Origin: Kiritimatiellia bacterium
Lineage (GTDB): Bacteria; Verrucomicrobiota; Kiritimatiellia; JAQICX01
Direction: 5' to 3'
Length of the DNA: 40,091 nucleotides
Assembly: GCA_027858345.1 (NCBI GenBank)
Contig: JAQICX010000038.1
Coordinates: 1 to 40,091, forward strand
Under the pieces are notes generated by a model. The model worked only from the letters and a program-made list of their open reading frames with translations, did no database searches and was not told where the DNA came from. The position numbers and the translations under genes were made by a program. Positions 17,517 to 26,009 of the stretch are shown one piece after another (within the stretch, counting starts at the first letter, position 1; the number at the start of each line of letters is the position of its first letter).

Positions 17517-17546
17517 TGGACTTATGCAATAAAATATTGTTATACT
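17517..17546 (+). promoter_or_regulatory. Promoter of the alpha operon (rpmJ-rplQ)
   Basis: TGGACT (17517-17522), an 18-bp spacer and TATACT (17541-17546) form a plausible sigma-70-type promoter 44 bases upstream of rpmJ. It separates rpmJ-rpsM-rpsK-rpoA-rplQ from the spc run. Confidence 0.55.
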
Positions 17547-17589
17547 CCTACCTTTTGTCAAATTTTTAAAACTTACACGGAGAAAAAGA

Positions 17590-17703
17590 GTGAAAGTTCG
17601 TACATCAGTTAAAAGAATATGTGAACAATGCCGAGTCATACGCAGAAAAGGTGTAGTAAGAGTACTATGCACTAATCCGCGACATAAACAGAGGCAGGGA
17701 TAA
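17590..17703 (+). CDS. rpmJ: 50S ribosomal protein L36
   Basis: A 37-residue gene with a GTG start (ACGGAG upstream), encoding [20 protein letters not shown] and ending NPRHKQRQG. The zinc ligands C11, C14, C27 and H32 are all present, so this is the zinc-binding type of L36. It is the first gene of the alpha operon, 13 bases before rpsM. It is easily missed because of its size and start codon. Confidence 0.95.
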   Translation: MKVRTSVKRICEQCRVIRRKGVVRVLCTNPRHKQRQG

Positions 17704-17716
17704 AGGAATATAGATT

Positions 17717-18088
17717 ATGCCAAGATTGTTAGGTGTTGACATACCGGGTCGTAAAAGAATTGAATATTCATTAAGATATATTCATGGTATCGGTCCGACG
17801 AAAGCAAAACAAATTGTGAAAGAGGCAGGGTTAGATTCAGCAAAAAGAGCTGATGATTTGACTCCTGATGAGTTACGTGTTGTTCTTGGAATTATCCAGG
17901 AAAATCATCGTGTCGAAGGTGACCTTCGTAGAGAAGTAGCACAAAACATTCGTCGTTTGATGAGCGTTAACTGTTATCGTGGAAATCGTCATAAAAGAGG
18001 ATTACCTGTGAGAGGACAGAGAACTAAAACAAATGCACGTACTAGAAAAGGGTCTAAGCCATCGGTTGGCGGATCTCGCAAGAAATAA
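17717..18088 (+). CDS. rpsM: 30S ribosomal protein S13
   Basis: 123 residues. MPRLLGVDIPGRKRIEYSLRYIHGIGPTKA with the helix-two-turns-helix, and the C-terminal CYRGNRHKRGLPVRGQRTKTNARTRKG are diagnostic. S13 bridges the subunits and contacts P-site tRNA. AAAGGAAT precedes it. Confidence 0.98.
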   Translation: MPRLLGVDIPGRKRIEYSLRYIHGIGPTKAKQIVKEAGLDSAKRADDLTPDELRVVLGIIQENHRVEGDLRREVAQNIRRLMSVNCYRGNRHKRGLPVRGQRTKTNARTRKGSKPSVGGSRKK

Positions 18089-18111
18089 TTTAAGTAGGAG
18101 TATAATAATAA

Positions 18112-18651
18112 ATGGCTGAAGAAATTCAAGCTCAGGAAACTCCAGTTGTTGAAAAACCAACAACAGAAGTAACTGACAAGACTGCTGAAGAAGTGGTCGA
18201 ACCAAAAACTGCAAAGAAAAAAAGTGTGGTTGATGAGGTTCTTGCTGACGAAACAGACGAAGTATCGGCTGTTCCTGACTCAAGACATAAAAAAGGTGGC
18301 AAATTTATGCCTCCAGGGTCTGCTCATATTAAGTCTACTTTCAATAATACTATTGTATCAATTTGTGATTCAAACGGAGGTGTTATTTCTTGGAATAGTG
18401 CGGGGCGTGCAGGATTTAAAGGCTCTCGTAAGAGTACAGCATATGCTGCTACTGTTATTGCCCAAGGTGCAGCAAAAGGTGCTGTTGTTAAAGGTATGAG
18501 AGAAGTTGAAGTTTGCGTGCAAGGTGCTGGTGCAGGTCGTGAATCTGCAATTAGAGCAATTCAAGCTGCTGGTTTGAACATCACTCTAATCAAAGATATT
18601 ACTCCAATGCCTCACAATGGTTGCAGACAGAAAAAGAGAAGAAGAGTATAA
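18112..18651 (+). CDS. rpsK: 30S ribosomal protein S11 with acidic N-terminal extension
   Basis: 179 residues, about 50 more than E. coli S11 (129). The S11 core starts around residue 70 ([14 protein letters not shown]) and continues to the normal end [15 protein letters not shown]. Residues 1-57 are rich in Glu, Thr, Val and Lys and look disordered. The start at 18112 has TAGGAG upstream, so the extension is probably translated; an internal Met66 would leave a core shorter than usual. S11 lines the platform near the E site. rpsD, usually next, is missing. Confidence 0.96.
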   Translation: MAEEIQAQETPVVEKPTTEVTDKTAEEVVEPKTAKKKSVVDEVLADETDEVSAVPDSRHKKGGKFMPPGSAHIKSTFNNTIVSICDSNGGVISWNSAGRAGFKGSRKSTAYAATVIAQGAAKGAVVKGMREVEVCVQGAGAGRESAIRAIQAAGLNITLIKDITPMPHNGCRQKKRRRV

Positions 18652-18732
18652 TTTAACTTTTTAGTTAGTATTATATTCTCCAATTATCTTATTCGCAACT
18701 TTAGTTATTATTTATTTGAAAGGACGCACATT

Positions 18733-19896
18733 ATGCCAATTAGACTTGAAAGATTTGAGATGCCTAAACAGGTACGTAAAGAAGAAGCAACTGCTACTGA
18801 AACATATGCAAAATTTATTGCAGAACCATTTGAAAGTGGATATGGATGTACGATTGCTAATTCATTGCGTCGAGTTCTTCTTTCTTCTGTCGAGAGTTGC
18901 GCAATAACTTCTATTAAAATCAAAGGTGCTAGCCATGAGTTTTGTGCCTTGCCAGGTGTTCTGGAAGATGTTATGGACATCATCCTGAACATTAAAAAGA
19001 TTCTTGTTAAATCTTATGTTCGTGAGCCTATTAGACTTACTCTTAAGAAAAAGGGTCCAGGAGAAGTTACTGCCGGAGATATTGATTGTGGAAGTTACGG
19101 TGAAATCGTGAACCCTTCACATTATATCGCTACAATATCTGAAGATATAACTCTTGAAATTGATTTTGAAGCTCAAGCAGGTCGTGGTTTCTTACCAGCC
19201 GAAAAACATCTTGAACAAATCAATGAATTAGGACGAATTGCTATTGACTCTATTTTCTCACCTGTTACAAAGGTAAACTTTGCAATTGAAAACACTCGTG
19301 TTGGTCAGAGAACTGATTATGATAGAATCGTTTTAGACATTAATACAGACGGGCGCGTTTCACCTGATGATGCTTTAACATATGCATCAGCACTGCTTCG
19401 CCATCACCTTGATGTTTTCGTTAACTACGATGAAGACATTGTTGAGTTTGAAGAAACTGAAAAACAAGTTGATGCTGAAAAAGATGAATTGAGACGCAAA
19501 CTCAGAATGAGTGTTAATGAAATCGAACTAAGCGTAAGAGCTGCAAACTGCTTGAACAACGCAAACATCACAACTGTTGGTGAGCTTGCTCTCAAGTCAG
19601 AAGCAGATATGCTTAAGTACCGTAACTTCGGTAAAAAATCTCTTAACGAGATCAAACACAAACTTGTTGAACTTGGATTGTGTTTGGGTATGTCTTTTGA
19701 TGACGACCTGTTACGTGAAGAAGGTTTAGATGAAATTGCTTCAAAGACTTTTGAGGACACACAAGATTTTGAAAGTTTTGACGCTGCAGACGACGCCAGT
19801 GAAACAGAAGCTGAAGAAGCTGAAGTTGAAGAAGCTGAAGTTGAAGAAGCTGTTGAAACAAAAGATGAAGTTGAAGAAACTAAAGAGGAGTTATAG
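18733..19896 (+). CDS. rpoA: RNA polymerase alpha subunit with acidic C-terminal tail
   Basis: 387 residues, against about 330 in E. coli. The N-terminal dimerisation domain (GYGCTIANSLRRVLLSSVESCAITSIKI and onward) and the alpha-CTD (ELSVRAANCLNNANITTVGELALKSE...NFGKKSLNEIKHKL, up to about residue 320) are complete. After GMSFDDD comes a tail of about 55-60 residues that is almost all Glu, Asp, Ala, Val and Thr, built partly from 15-bp tandem DNA repeats (19816-19857). It follows an 81-bp spacer after rpsK; GAAAGGACG serves as ribosome-binding site. Confidence 0.97.
   Translation: MPIRLERFEMPKQVRKEEATATETYAKFIAEPFESGYGCTIANSLRRVLLSSVESCAITSIKIKGASHEFCALPGVLEDVMDIILNIKKILVKSYVREPIRLTLKKKGPGEVTAGDIDCGSYGEIVNPSHYIATISEDITLEIDFEAQAGRGFLPAEKHLEQINELGRIAIDSIFSPVTKVNFAIENTRVGQRTDYDRIVLDINTDGRVSPDDALTYASALLRHHLDVFVNYDEDIVEFEETEKQVDAEKDELRRKLRMSVNEIELSVRAANCLNNANITTVGELALKSEADMLKYRNFGKKSLNEIKHKLVELGLCLGMSFDDDLLREEGLDEIASKTFEDTQDFESFDAADDASETEAEEAEVEEAEVEEAVETKDEVEETKEEL
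19816..19857 (+). repeat. 15-bp tandem repeat coding the RpoA acidic tail
   Basis: The unit GAAGCTGAAGTTGAA occurs twice exactly (19816-19830, 19831-19845) and a third time in part. It encodes EAEVE repeats, in frame, so copy-number change would only lengthen or shorten the tail. Confidence 0.8.
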
Positions 19897-19899
19897 AAA

Positions 19900-20280
19900 A
19901 TGAGACACAGAAAAAGTACAAAGAGACTTGGTCGTTCTTCTTCTCATCACAAAGCTTTGCTCGCATCTCTTAGTTGTGGTTTGATCAAACAAAAAAAGAT
20001 CAAAACAACCCTTATGAAAGCTAAACTTGCTAAAAGTTTTTCTGAAAAAATGGTTACACTTGGCAAAGCAGACACCTTGGCTTCAAGACGTAAAGCTATT
20101 GCTAAACTGAGACAAGAAGATGCTGTTAAAATTCTTTTCAGTGAAATCGCACCGACTTTTAAAGATCGTGACGGCGGTTACACAAGAATTGTTAAACTAG
20201 GCAGAAGAAGAAGTGATGGGTCAGAGATGGCTATCCTCGAGTGGGTAGAAGATACATCTGTTGCAGTTGCAGCAGAGTAA
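19900..20280 (+). CDS. rplQ: 50S ribosomal protein L17
   Basis: 126 residues. MRHRKSTKRLGRSSSHHKALLASLSCGLI and TRIVKLGRRRSDGSEMAILEWV identify L17, near the tunnel exit. It starts three bases after rpoA and is the last gene of the alpha operon, followed by a strong terminator. Confidence 0.98.
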   Translation: MRHRKSTKRLGRSSSHHKALLASLSCGLIKQKKIKTTLMKAKLAKSFSEKMVTLGKADTLASRRKAIAKLRQEDAVKILFSEIAPTFKDRDGGYTRIVKLGRRRSDGSEMAILEWVEDTSVAVAAE

Positions 20281-20296
20281 AATACTTGCCTCAATA

Positions 20297-20328
20297 AAAA
20301 CCGAACTTAAACGTTCGGTTTTTTTTTG
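20297..20328 (+). terminator. Rho-independent terminator of the alpha operon
   Basis: AAAACCGAAC and GTTCGGTTTT form a long stem around TTAAAC, followed by an uninterrupted run of T. It lies 16 bases after the rplQ stop and closes the ribosomal block. Confidence 0.92.
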
Positions 20329-20415
20329 CCCAACTGCATTTCTTAATATATATATCCAGCGTCCACCGCTACAGCTATTATTCCGTCGAACAAAAGTTCA
20401 CATCTTGCATTCCCC

Positions 20416-20439
20416 TGTAGCCGAGTCGCTCCGGCTCGG
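20416..20439. repeat. TGTAGCCGAGTC...GGCTCGG hairpin repeat
   Basis: A small palindrome (CCGAG and CTCGG arms around TCGCTCCGG). Other copies are at 2286-2309, 24270-24293 and 30240-30263. Here an inverted-repeat element has inserted right at its end, duplicating GCTCGGA. Confidence 0.75.
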
Positions 20440-20440
20440 A

Positions 20441-20712
20441 CCTCAGTTTTTCGGTTGAGATAAAAAGTTGTGTTTGAGCCAATAAAATTAGCAGAAAACA
20501 CATTTTAGATCACCAAACGGGTGATAAAGTTGAAATTATATTTAAAAAGGCGGGGTGAAGCACCCCGACCCTACAAAATACTTGCAAATCAAGGATTTAG
20601 CTTTGGTTGCAGCATCCGTAACTTTCTTGTCACGCCGTAGTCTGGAACAGCGAAGGAGGAAGGGCCGGGGTGCTTCACCCCGCCAAAAAGTGTGTTCAAC
20701 CGAAAATCAAGG
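20441..20712. mobile_element. MITE-like element, copy E3, with 7-bp target-site duplication
   Basis: 272 bp. Its ends are CCTCAGTTTTTCGGTTGAG and TTCAACCGAAAATCAAGG, and it is flanked on both sides by GCTCGGA (20434-20440 and 20713-20719). Inside are an ATCACC...GGGTGAT hairpin, two long inverted arms of GGCGGGGTGAAGCACCCC type (20549-20575 and 20662-20684) and a CGCCGTAGTCTGGAACAGCG palindrome (from 20634). No protein is encoded. It lies just upstream of the porin promoter. Confidence 0.8.
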
Positions 20713-20738
20713 GCTCGGAATTAGTCTCAAAAAAAGTG

Positions 20739-20767
20739 TTGCAAAATGTTTAATAAAAGAGTATAAA
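20739..20767 (+). promoter_or_regulatory. Promoter of the porin gene
   Basis: TTGCAA (20739-20744), a 17-bp spacer and TATAAA (20762-20767) lie about 40 bases before the porin start, in sequence just outside the E3 element. Confidence 0.55.
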
Positions 20768-20805
20768 TCAAAAAGATTGTCAAAATTATAACATGGAGTC
20801 GTATT

Positions 20806-22194
20806 ATGAGTCTATCACGTTTAGAGTTGGTTTTTATTTCTTTCTGTTTATTTTCAATACTAACAGCAGTTCATGCTGAGACAAATCCTGTGGTAGATAA
20901 AAATGCTCTATCTCAACAGGTGCAGGTTGACGATGCTGCACCAGAACAGATGCAGAAACTTGGCGACGGGTTTGAATATCATGCATATTTGAGATCAGGC
21001 GTTCTTGAAGGAGGCAAAGGCGGTCAAGGAGTTCCGTTTCAAGCACCCAATGCTCCCGCCAAATATCGTTTAGGTAATGAAGCTGAAACCTACGGAGAAC
21101 TGGTTCTACAGAAAAATTTCAATGTTGGTAATGAGGGTGTACAGGCTGTTATTCCTATTCGTTTAGCCTATCAAACATATCAGTATGACAACTGGTCTCC
21201 AGATACCGACGAGTTTGCTATGTCAGAAGTCTATGGTGAGTTCACAGGACTTAATTTTAGCCCTACTGCAAAACTGTGGGCCGGTAATAGATTCTATGAC
21301 CGTAGAGATATTCACATTAATGACTACTATTGGTTGGATACCAGTGGTTATGGTGGAGGTATTCTTGATTATGCTATTGCTAAAACAGGTTTGACCCTTG
21401 ATGTTGCATATTTGCGGGGAGCACCAGAACAGAATTTTGATCTAGAAGGTATTGGTCAGATCAGCAAGCAGACAATTGATGCTCGCCTCAAAAACATTAA
21501 TGTTGGTATTGGTGAACTTGAATTTGTATTTCTTGGTTCTTTCGTTAAAGGTGGCATATATGAAACAAAACTGATAAATGGTGATGAAGAAAAAACTGTT
21601 ACCACTGAAATTGATTCTGAATATGGCTTTTCTGCCTGCTTAATTCATACTTACAACTATGCAGAAAATAATTTTAATACATTTGCATTCCAGTATGGTA
21701 ATGGTGTAGGTAAAGACTTCAATTCGTCATTGTCAGCAGTTGATGATGTTGTTGGTTCAGACACTTGGCGATTTCGTTGTTTAGATTTCGGAGTTTATCA
21801 GCCAAACGAAAAATTTGCAATGATGTATGATCTTATATATGATTGTTATGATAACGGAGCAGATACCGCCAGCTTTACATATTGGTACTCAGTTGGTGCA
21901 AGACCAACATACTACTTTGATAAGAATTGGTCTATTGCCTTTGAAGCAGGCTATGATTATACAATTGGTGAAGGTCAAGCCGATGATGGTGGCGACCTCA
22001 AAGGTAGCGTCACCAAGTTTACTCTCGCTCCTCAGCTAGCCCTTGATAACATTTTTATGGCTCGTCCTGTTCTTCGTGCATTTGTCACATACGCATTCTG
22101 GTCCAAAGACTTCGAAAACATTGTGGGTGACGTTGCTCACGCAAACGAAACCGATGGACTAAACTTTGGCCTCCAAGTCGAAGCCTGGTTTTAA
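20806..22194 (+). CDS. LamB/maltoporin-family outer-membrane porin
   Basis: 462 residues with a signal peptide whose cleavage is likely after A24 (AVHA|ETN). LamB hallmarks are LWAGNRFYDRRDIHINDYYWLDTSGYGGGI near residue 165, KFTLAPQLALDNIFMARPVLRAFVTYAFWS near the C-terminus and a final aromatic strand ending EAWF. The family forms 18-stranded trimeric barrels for oligosaccharide uptake; the sugar here is unknown. ATGGAGTC supplies the ribosome-binding site. No sugar ABC transporter or PTS gene is adjacent. A porin makes an outer membrane, hence a Gram-negative host, likely. Confidence 0.85.
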   Translation: MSLSRLELVFISFCLFSILTAVHAETNPVVDKNALSQQVQVDDAAPEQMQKLGDGFEYHAYLRSGVLEGGKGGQGVPFQAPNAPAKYRLGNEAETYGELVLQKNFNVGNEGVQAVIPIRLAYQTYQYDNWSPDTDEFAMSEVYGEFTGLNFSPTAKLWAGNRFYDRRDIHINDYYWLDTSGYGGGILDYAIAKTGLTLDVAYLRGAPEQNFDLEGIGQISKQTIDARLKNINVGIGELEFVFLGSFVKGGIYETKLINGDEEKTVTTEIDSEYGFSACLIHTYNYAENNFNTFAFQYGNGVGKDFNSSLSAVDDVVGSDTWRFRCLDFGVYQPNEKFAMMYDLIYDCYDNGADTASFTYWYSVGARPTYYFDKNWSIAFEAGYDYTIGEGQADDGGDLKGSVTKFTLAPQLALDNIFMARPVLRAFVTYAFWSKDFENIVGDVAHANETDGLNFGLQVEAWF

Positions 22195-22327
22195 AGACCT
22201 GTGGTCTTCGTTATATGTATTAAGTGTTAAGTGGTAAGTTGCACTCCGTGGGCTCGAATGGCTTCGCCATTTAAGATTAGCCTGTGCAATATAGGAATGC
22301 CTAACTTGCATAAAATAACAAACTCTA

Positions 22328-22621
22328 CCTTAGTTTTTCTGTTGGAGATAAAAATGTTCGTTTGAGCACACGCCTTGGCGAGGCTGGAGTCTGCGACAGC
22401 AATGGAGCGTAGCGTAATGGCCTATAAAATTAGCAGAAAATACATTGTTTTATCACCTAACGGGTGATGATGTTGAAAAAAACATTTTAAAGGCGGGGTG
22501 ACGCACCCCGTCCCTACAAACTACTTGCAAATTAACAGTTTAACTCTGGTTTCAACATCAGCCCCTGTAGGGTCGGGGTCCGTGACCCCGCCGGAAAAGG
22601 CATTCAACCGAAAAATTGAGG
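22328..22621. mobile_element. MITE-like element, copy E4
   Basis: 294 bp bounded by CCTTAGTTTTTCTGTTGG and TTCAACCGAAAAATTGAGG. It shares its interior with copy E3: a CCTATAAAATTAGCAGAAAA segment, the ATCACC...GGGTGAT hairpin and inverted GGCGGGGTGACGCACCCC arms (22492-22517 and 22566-22592). About 50 bp of extra sequence sits near its left end. The flanks AACTCTA and AACCCCT only partly agree, so any duplication has decayed. Confidence 0.65.
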
Positions 22622-22648
22622 AACCCCTACTAAAAAATCAGAAGTTAC

Positions 22649-22677
22649 TTTTCATTGTGGTGGGAATTGTGTAAGAT
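22649..22677 (+). promoter_or_regulatory. Candidate promoter of the alcohol dehydrogenase gene
   Basis: TTTTCA (22649-22654), a 17-bp spacer and TAAGAT (22672-22677) lie 47 bases before the start. The -35 match is moderate. Confidence 0.4.
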
Positions 22678-22724
22678 ACAGGTGATTATTTTAAGTGGTG
22701 TTATAAAATTAACGAAAGGATAAT

Positions 22725-23876
22725 ATGAATAATTTTGAGTATCACATGCCTACAAAGGTGATTTTTGGTAAGGGAACAGAGGAAAAAGTTGGTGCAGAGG
22801 TTGCTGCAAGTGGATGTAAAAAAGTTCTTTTGCACTATGGAAAGGATTCAATCAAAAGAAGTGGTTTGTATGACAGGGTTGTGAAATCACTGAATGATGC
22901 TGGAGTTGATTTTGTTGAGCTTGATGGAGTGATGCCTAATCCGAGGTTGTCTTTGGTTTATACTGGTATTGAATTGTGTCGTGAAGAGGGAGTTGATTTT
23001 ATTCTTGCTGTTGGTGGAGGTAGTGTGATTGACTCTGCGAAGGCAATTGGTGTTGGAGTGCCTTATGATGGTGATGTCTGGGACTTTTATACTGGAAATC
23101 AATTTATTGATTGTCTGCCTATTGGTGTTGTGCTTACAATTCCTGCTGCCGGCAGTGAGACAAGTCCAAATTCTGTGATTACAAATGAAGTTGGCGACTT
23201 TAAACGTGGTATTGGCGGACAGGTAATGCGTCCGAAATTTGCAATTCTTAATCCGGAGTTGCCAATGACTCTTCCTCCATATCACATGTCATGTGGAGCT
23301 GTTGATATTATGGCTCATGTTATGGAAAGATATTTCACAAAGGTAAAGAATGTTGCATTTACAGATAGGTTGTGTGAAGCAACTCTTAAGACTGTTATTG
23401 AGAATATTCCAAAGGTTCTTGAGTGTCATGAAGATTATGATGCATGGGCAGAAATTATGTGGGCTGGTTCAGTTGCTCATAATGGATTGCTTGGAACAGG
23501 TCGTGAAGATGACTGGGGAACCCACATGATTGAGCATGAAGTTAGTGGAATTTATGATGTTGCTCATGGTGCAGGACTTGCTGTGATTTTCCCTGCCTGG
23601 ATGACTTATGTCTATAAAATGGATGTTGAAAGATTTGCCCAATATGCAAATAGAGTTTGGGATGTTGAATATAGTGATGACTTGGACAGTATGGCTCTTA
23701 AGGGGATTGAAAAGACCAAGGAATTTTTCAGTTCAATTTGTATGCCTATTTCTTTGACAGAGCTTGGGATACCTGGTGATAGAATTGAAGAGATGGGTAG
23801 CAAAATTCTGAGAAAAGGTGCTTTCCTTCCTTTAACACCTGAACATGCTGTTGAAATATTGAAGATTGCATTATAA
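22725..23876 (+). CDS. Iron-type alcohol dehydrogenase, YqhD/butanol dehydrogenase family
   Basis: 383 residues. It has the NAD(P)-binding GGGSVIDSAKAI motif and the metal ligands D194, H198, H267 and H281, at the same numbers as in E. coli YqhD. Such enzymes reduce aldehydes (butanal, methylglyoxal-like and other short aldehydes) with NADPH in the cytoplasm; the true substrate is not deducible. AACGAAAGGATAAT gives a good ribosome-binding site. It stands alone between two repeat regions. Confidence 0.9.
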   Translation: MNNFEYHMPTKVIFGKGTEEKVGAEVAASGCKKVLLHYGKDSIKRSGLYDRVVKSLNDAGVDFVELDGVMPNPRLSLVYTGIELCREEGVDFILAVGGGSVIDSAKAIGVGVPYDGDVWDFYTGNQFIDCLPIGVVLTIPAAGSETSPNSVITNEVGDFKRGIGGQVMRPKFAILNPELPMTLPPYHMSCGAVDIMAHVMERYFTKVKNVAFTDRLCEATLKTVIENIPKVLECHEDYDAWAEIMWAGSVAHNGLLGTGREDDWGTHMIEHEVSGIYDVAHGAGLAVIFPAWMTYVYKMDVERFAQYANRVWDVEYSDDLDSMALKGIEKTKEFFSSICMPISLTELGIPGDRIEEMGSKILRKGAFLPLTPEHAVEILKIAL

Positions 23877-24506
23877 AATAAGTGCTAAGTGCTAGGTGGG
23901 AAGTGCTAAGTCTAAGTTCGCAAATGTGCGAGTGCTCAAATGCGCGAGTTTGAGTAGAGAATTGTTTTAAACTAATATAGACAAACAACCTATAAGCCCT
24001 GTCTGTGTCCTGCATAGTCGCAGACGACGCATGGAAAGGGCGAAACATACTAGCGTAGGGCAAAGCCCTACGAGGTAAGATTAAGTTTAAGAGTGGAATG
24101 CCTGCCGGCGGGATGATATTAGGAAGAATGAAATACGTGGAACTCTTTGACGTAACACGGAGCGATAGGGGAATGCGCTGGCAAAATCAGCTTTGTGGGT
24201 TTGAGTCGAGAGTCCTAAGTCATTGAGTCCTTCTTTGCGAACTGTCGGTTGACTTGCAAGCTCAACGCCTGTAGCCGAGTCGTTCCGGCTCGGGAAAAAC
24301 GATTAACGAATGACGATCCACGAATAATATAAACCATAAACAATCTACATCTTGCACAGCAAATGTAACTAGCTTGTCAGCTTTCGGTAACGAATAAGAA
24401 ACAATGGTTAAAATGCAGGAAACGTATTGACTAATGGTGCTGTTTTGGTGATAATACGTGATTGATTTGTACATGACGGAAAAGTAAAAGAAATAAAGGA
24501 ACTTAA
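23877..24506. other. Intergenic region with heptamer repeats and hairpins
   Basis: Right after the dehydrogenase stop is a run of AAGTGCTAAGTGCTAGGTGG-type repeats (23880-23915), then GCAAATGTGCGAGTGCTCAA, mixed sequence, GAGTCGAGAGTCCTAAGTCA (24203-24222), and a TGTAGCCGAGTCGTTCCGGC hairpin (24270-24293). No gene is visible. The sulfatase promoter lies at the right end. Confidence 0.65.
24427..24455 (+). promoter_or_regulatory. Promoter of the sulfatase gene
   Basis: TTGACT (24427-24432), an exact 17-bp spacer and GATAAT (24450-24455), 51 bases before the start codon. A strong match to sigma-70-type promoters. Confidence 0.65.
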
Positions 24507-26009
24507 ATGAGAATATTATATTTAGATTTGGATACAACAAGGCCGGATCATCTAGGATGTTATGGATATTTAAGAAACACATCACCTAACATTGATAAAG
24601 TTGCAGAACTTGGTGTTAGGTTTAACAACTATTACTGTTCAGATGCACCATGTCTCCCTTCAAGAACAGCAATGATGAGTGGTCGTTTTGGTTTTCATAC
24701 CGGAGTAATAGGTCATGGCGGCACAGCAGCTGATTATAGACTTGAGCATACAAATAGAAGATTTGTCTCCGCTCAGGCTAAAACTGCACTGCCAAGTTTC
24801 TTGAAACAGCAGGGCTTTTACACAACATATATTGGTGGTTTTGGTGAACGCCATTCAACTTTTAACTACTATGCCGGTTTTAGAGAAATTTATGATACGG
24901 GTAAGGGTGGTTCAGAATCTGCTGAAGATGTGACACCAACCGTTCTTGATTGGATTGAGAGAAATGCTTCAAAGGATAACTGGTATCTCCATGTGAACTA
25001 CTGGGATCCACATACACCATTCAGAGCTCCGGCCGAATTTGGTAATCCTTTTGAAAATGAGCCCATTGAAGATTGGTACACACAAGAGTTGATTGATGAA
25101 CATAAAAAACTTGCAGGACCTCATACAATTCAGGACATAGGAATGTACAATGGTGATTCCAGTGAACGGCATCCAAGACATGTTGGTCATATCAATGATA
25201 TGGTGGATATGAAACGTCATATTGATGGATATGACTGCGGTATAAATTATATGGACGGACATATTGGTCAACTATTTGAAGCATTTGCAAAACAAGGTGT
25301 TCCGATTGACGATCTGGCAATCATTATCAGTGCTGACCATGGCGAAAACCAGGGTGAAATGGGTATTTATGCAGAGCATGGAACTGCAGATCAAATCACT
25401 TGTCGTATTCCAATGATTTTTAAATGGCCAGGTTGCAAGGCAGGTCATGTTGATGAGGGACTTCACTACAATTTAGATTTGGCCCCAACTTTGGCATCAC
25501 TTTTGGGAGCTGATGTTCCTGATTGGGAAGGCAAGACATGGTGGGATGGAACAAGTTATAGCAAAGCGGTTGTTGAAGGTGAAGAGTGCGGCAATGAGTA
25601 TATTGTTATCAGTCAGGGTGCTCATGTGTGTCAGCGTGGGGTTCGTTGGGGTGATTGGATGTATATCAGAACGTTCCATGATGGCTATCATCCTTTCTAC
25701 AAAGATGAAATGCTTTTTAACTTAAAAGATGACCCTCATGAATTGAATGAAATTTCTGCAGAGAATCCAGAGATTGTTAGGCAAGGAGCAGTATTCCTTG
25801 CCGAATGGACTGCAAAGATGAAGGCAACAAACCCCGAGGGTTATGGCGATGAAGACCCTATGGATACTGTGCTAAAACAGCATCCAGAGCATGCAATGCC
25901 ATATCACTTGGAAGGTTATCTCTCAAGACTTGAAGCGACAGGTCGTGCAGACGGTGCTGCAGAACTTCGCAAAACAAATGGTTATAGAGTTACGGAAATG
26001 CCTAGGTAG
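24507..26009 (+). CDS. Type I sulfatase (alkaline-phosphatase superfamily)
   Basis: 500 residues. The signature C49-L-P-S-R53 marks the cysteine that is converted to formylglycine; D7 and D9 (LDLDTTRPDHLGCYG) and D277/H278 (SADHGEN) are likely metal and active-site residues. The family hydrolyses sulfate esters of sugars or aryl compounds. No signal peptide is present, so it may act in the cytoplasm on imported substrates, unlike the many exported polysaccharide sulfatases. No maturase (anSME) is in the window. AAAGGAACT precedes the start. Confidence 0.9.
   Translation: MRILYLDLDTTRPDHLGCYGYLRNTSPNIDKVAELGVRFNNYYCSDAPCLPSRTAMMSGRFGFHTGVIGHGGTAADYRLEHTNRRFVSAQAKTALPSFLKQQGFYTTYIGGFGERHSTFNYYAGFREIYDTGKGGSESAEDVTPTVLDWIERNASKDNWYLHVNYWDPHTPFRAPAEFGNPFENEPIEDWYTQELIDEHKKLAGPHTIQDIGMYNGDSSERHPRHVGHINDMVDMKRHIDGYDCGINYMDGHIGQLFEAFAKQGVPIDDLAIIISADHGENQGEMGIYAEHGTADQITCRIPMIFKWPGCKAGHVDEGLHYNLDLAPTLASLLGADVPDWEGKTWWDGTSYSKAVVEGEECGNEYIVISQGAHVCQRGVRWGDWMYIRTFHDGYHPFYKDEMLFNLKDDPHELNEISAENPEIVRQGAVFLAEWTAKMKATNPEGYGDEDPMDTVLKQHPEHAMPYHLEGYLSRLEATGRADGAAELRKTNGYRVTEMPR

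Larger units (their letters stand above)
22195..22724. other. Intergenic region with repeats
   Basis: Following the porin stop are a short AAGACC/GGTCTT hairpin without a U-tract, a run of TAAGTG-like heptamer repeats (22218-22240), a phrase of the CACTCCGTGGGC type seen after other genes, and the E4 element. The promoter of the next gene follows. Confidence 0.7.

Noticed and set aside
22191-22208. Terminator after the porin gene
   Set aside because: The AAGACC/GGTCTT stem is short and not followed by a T run.
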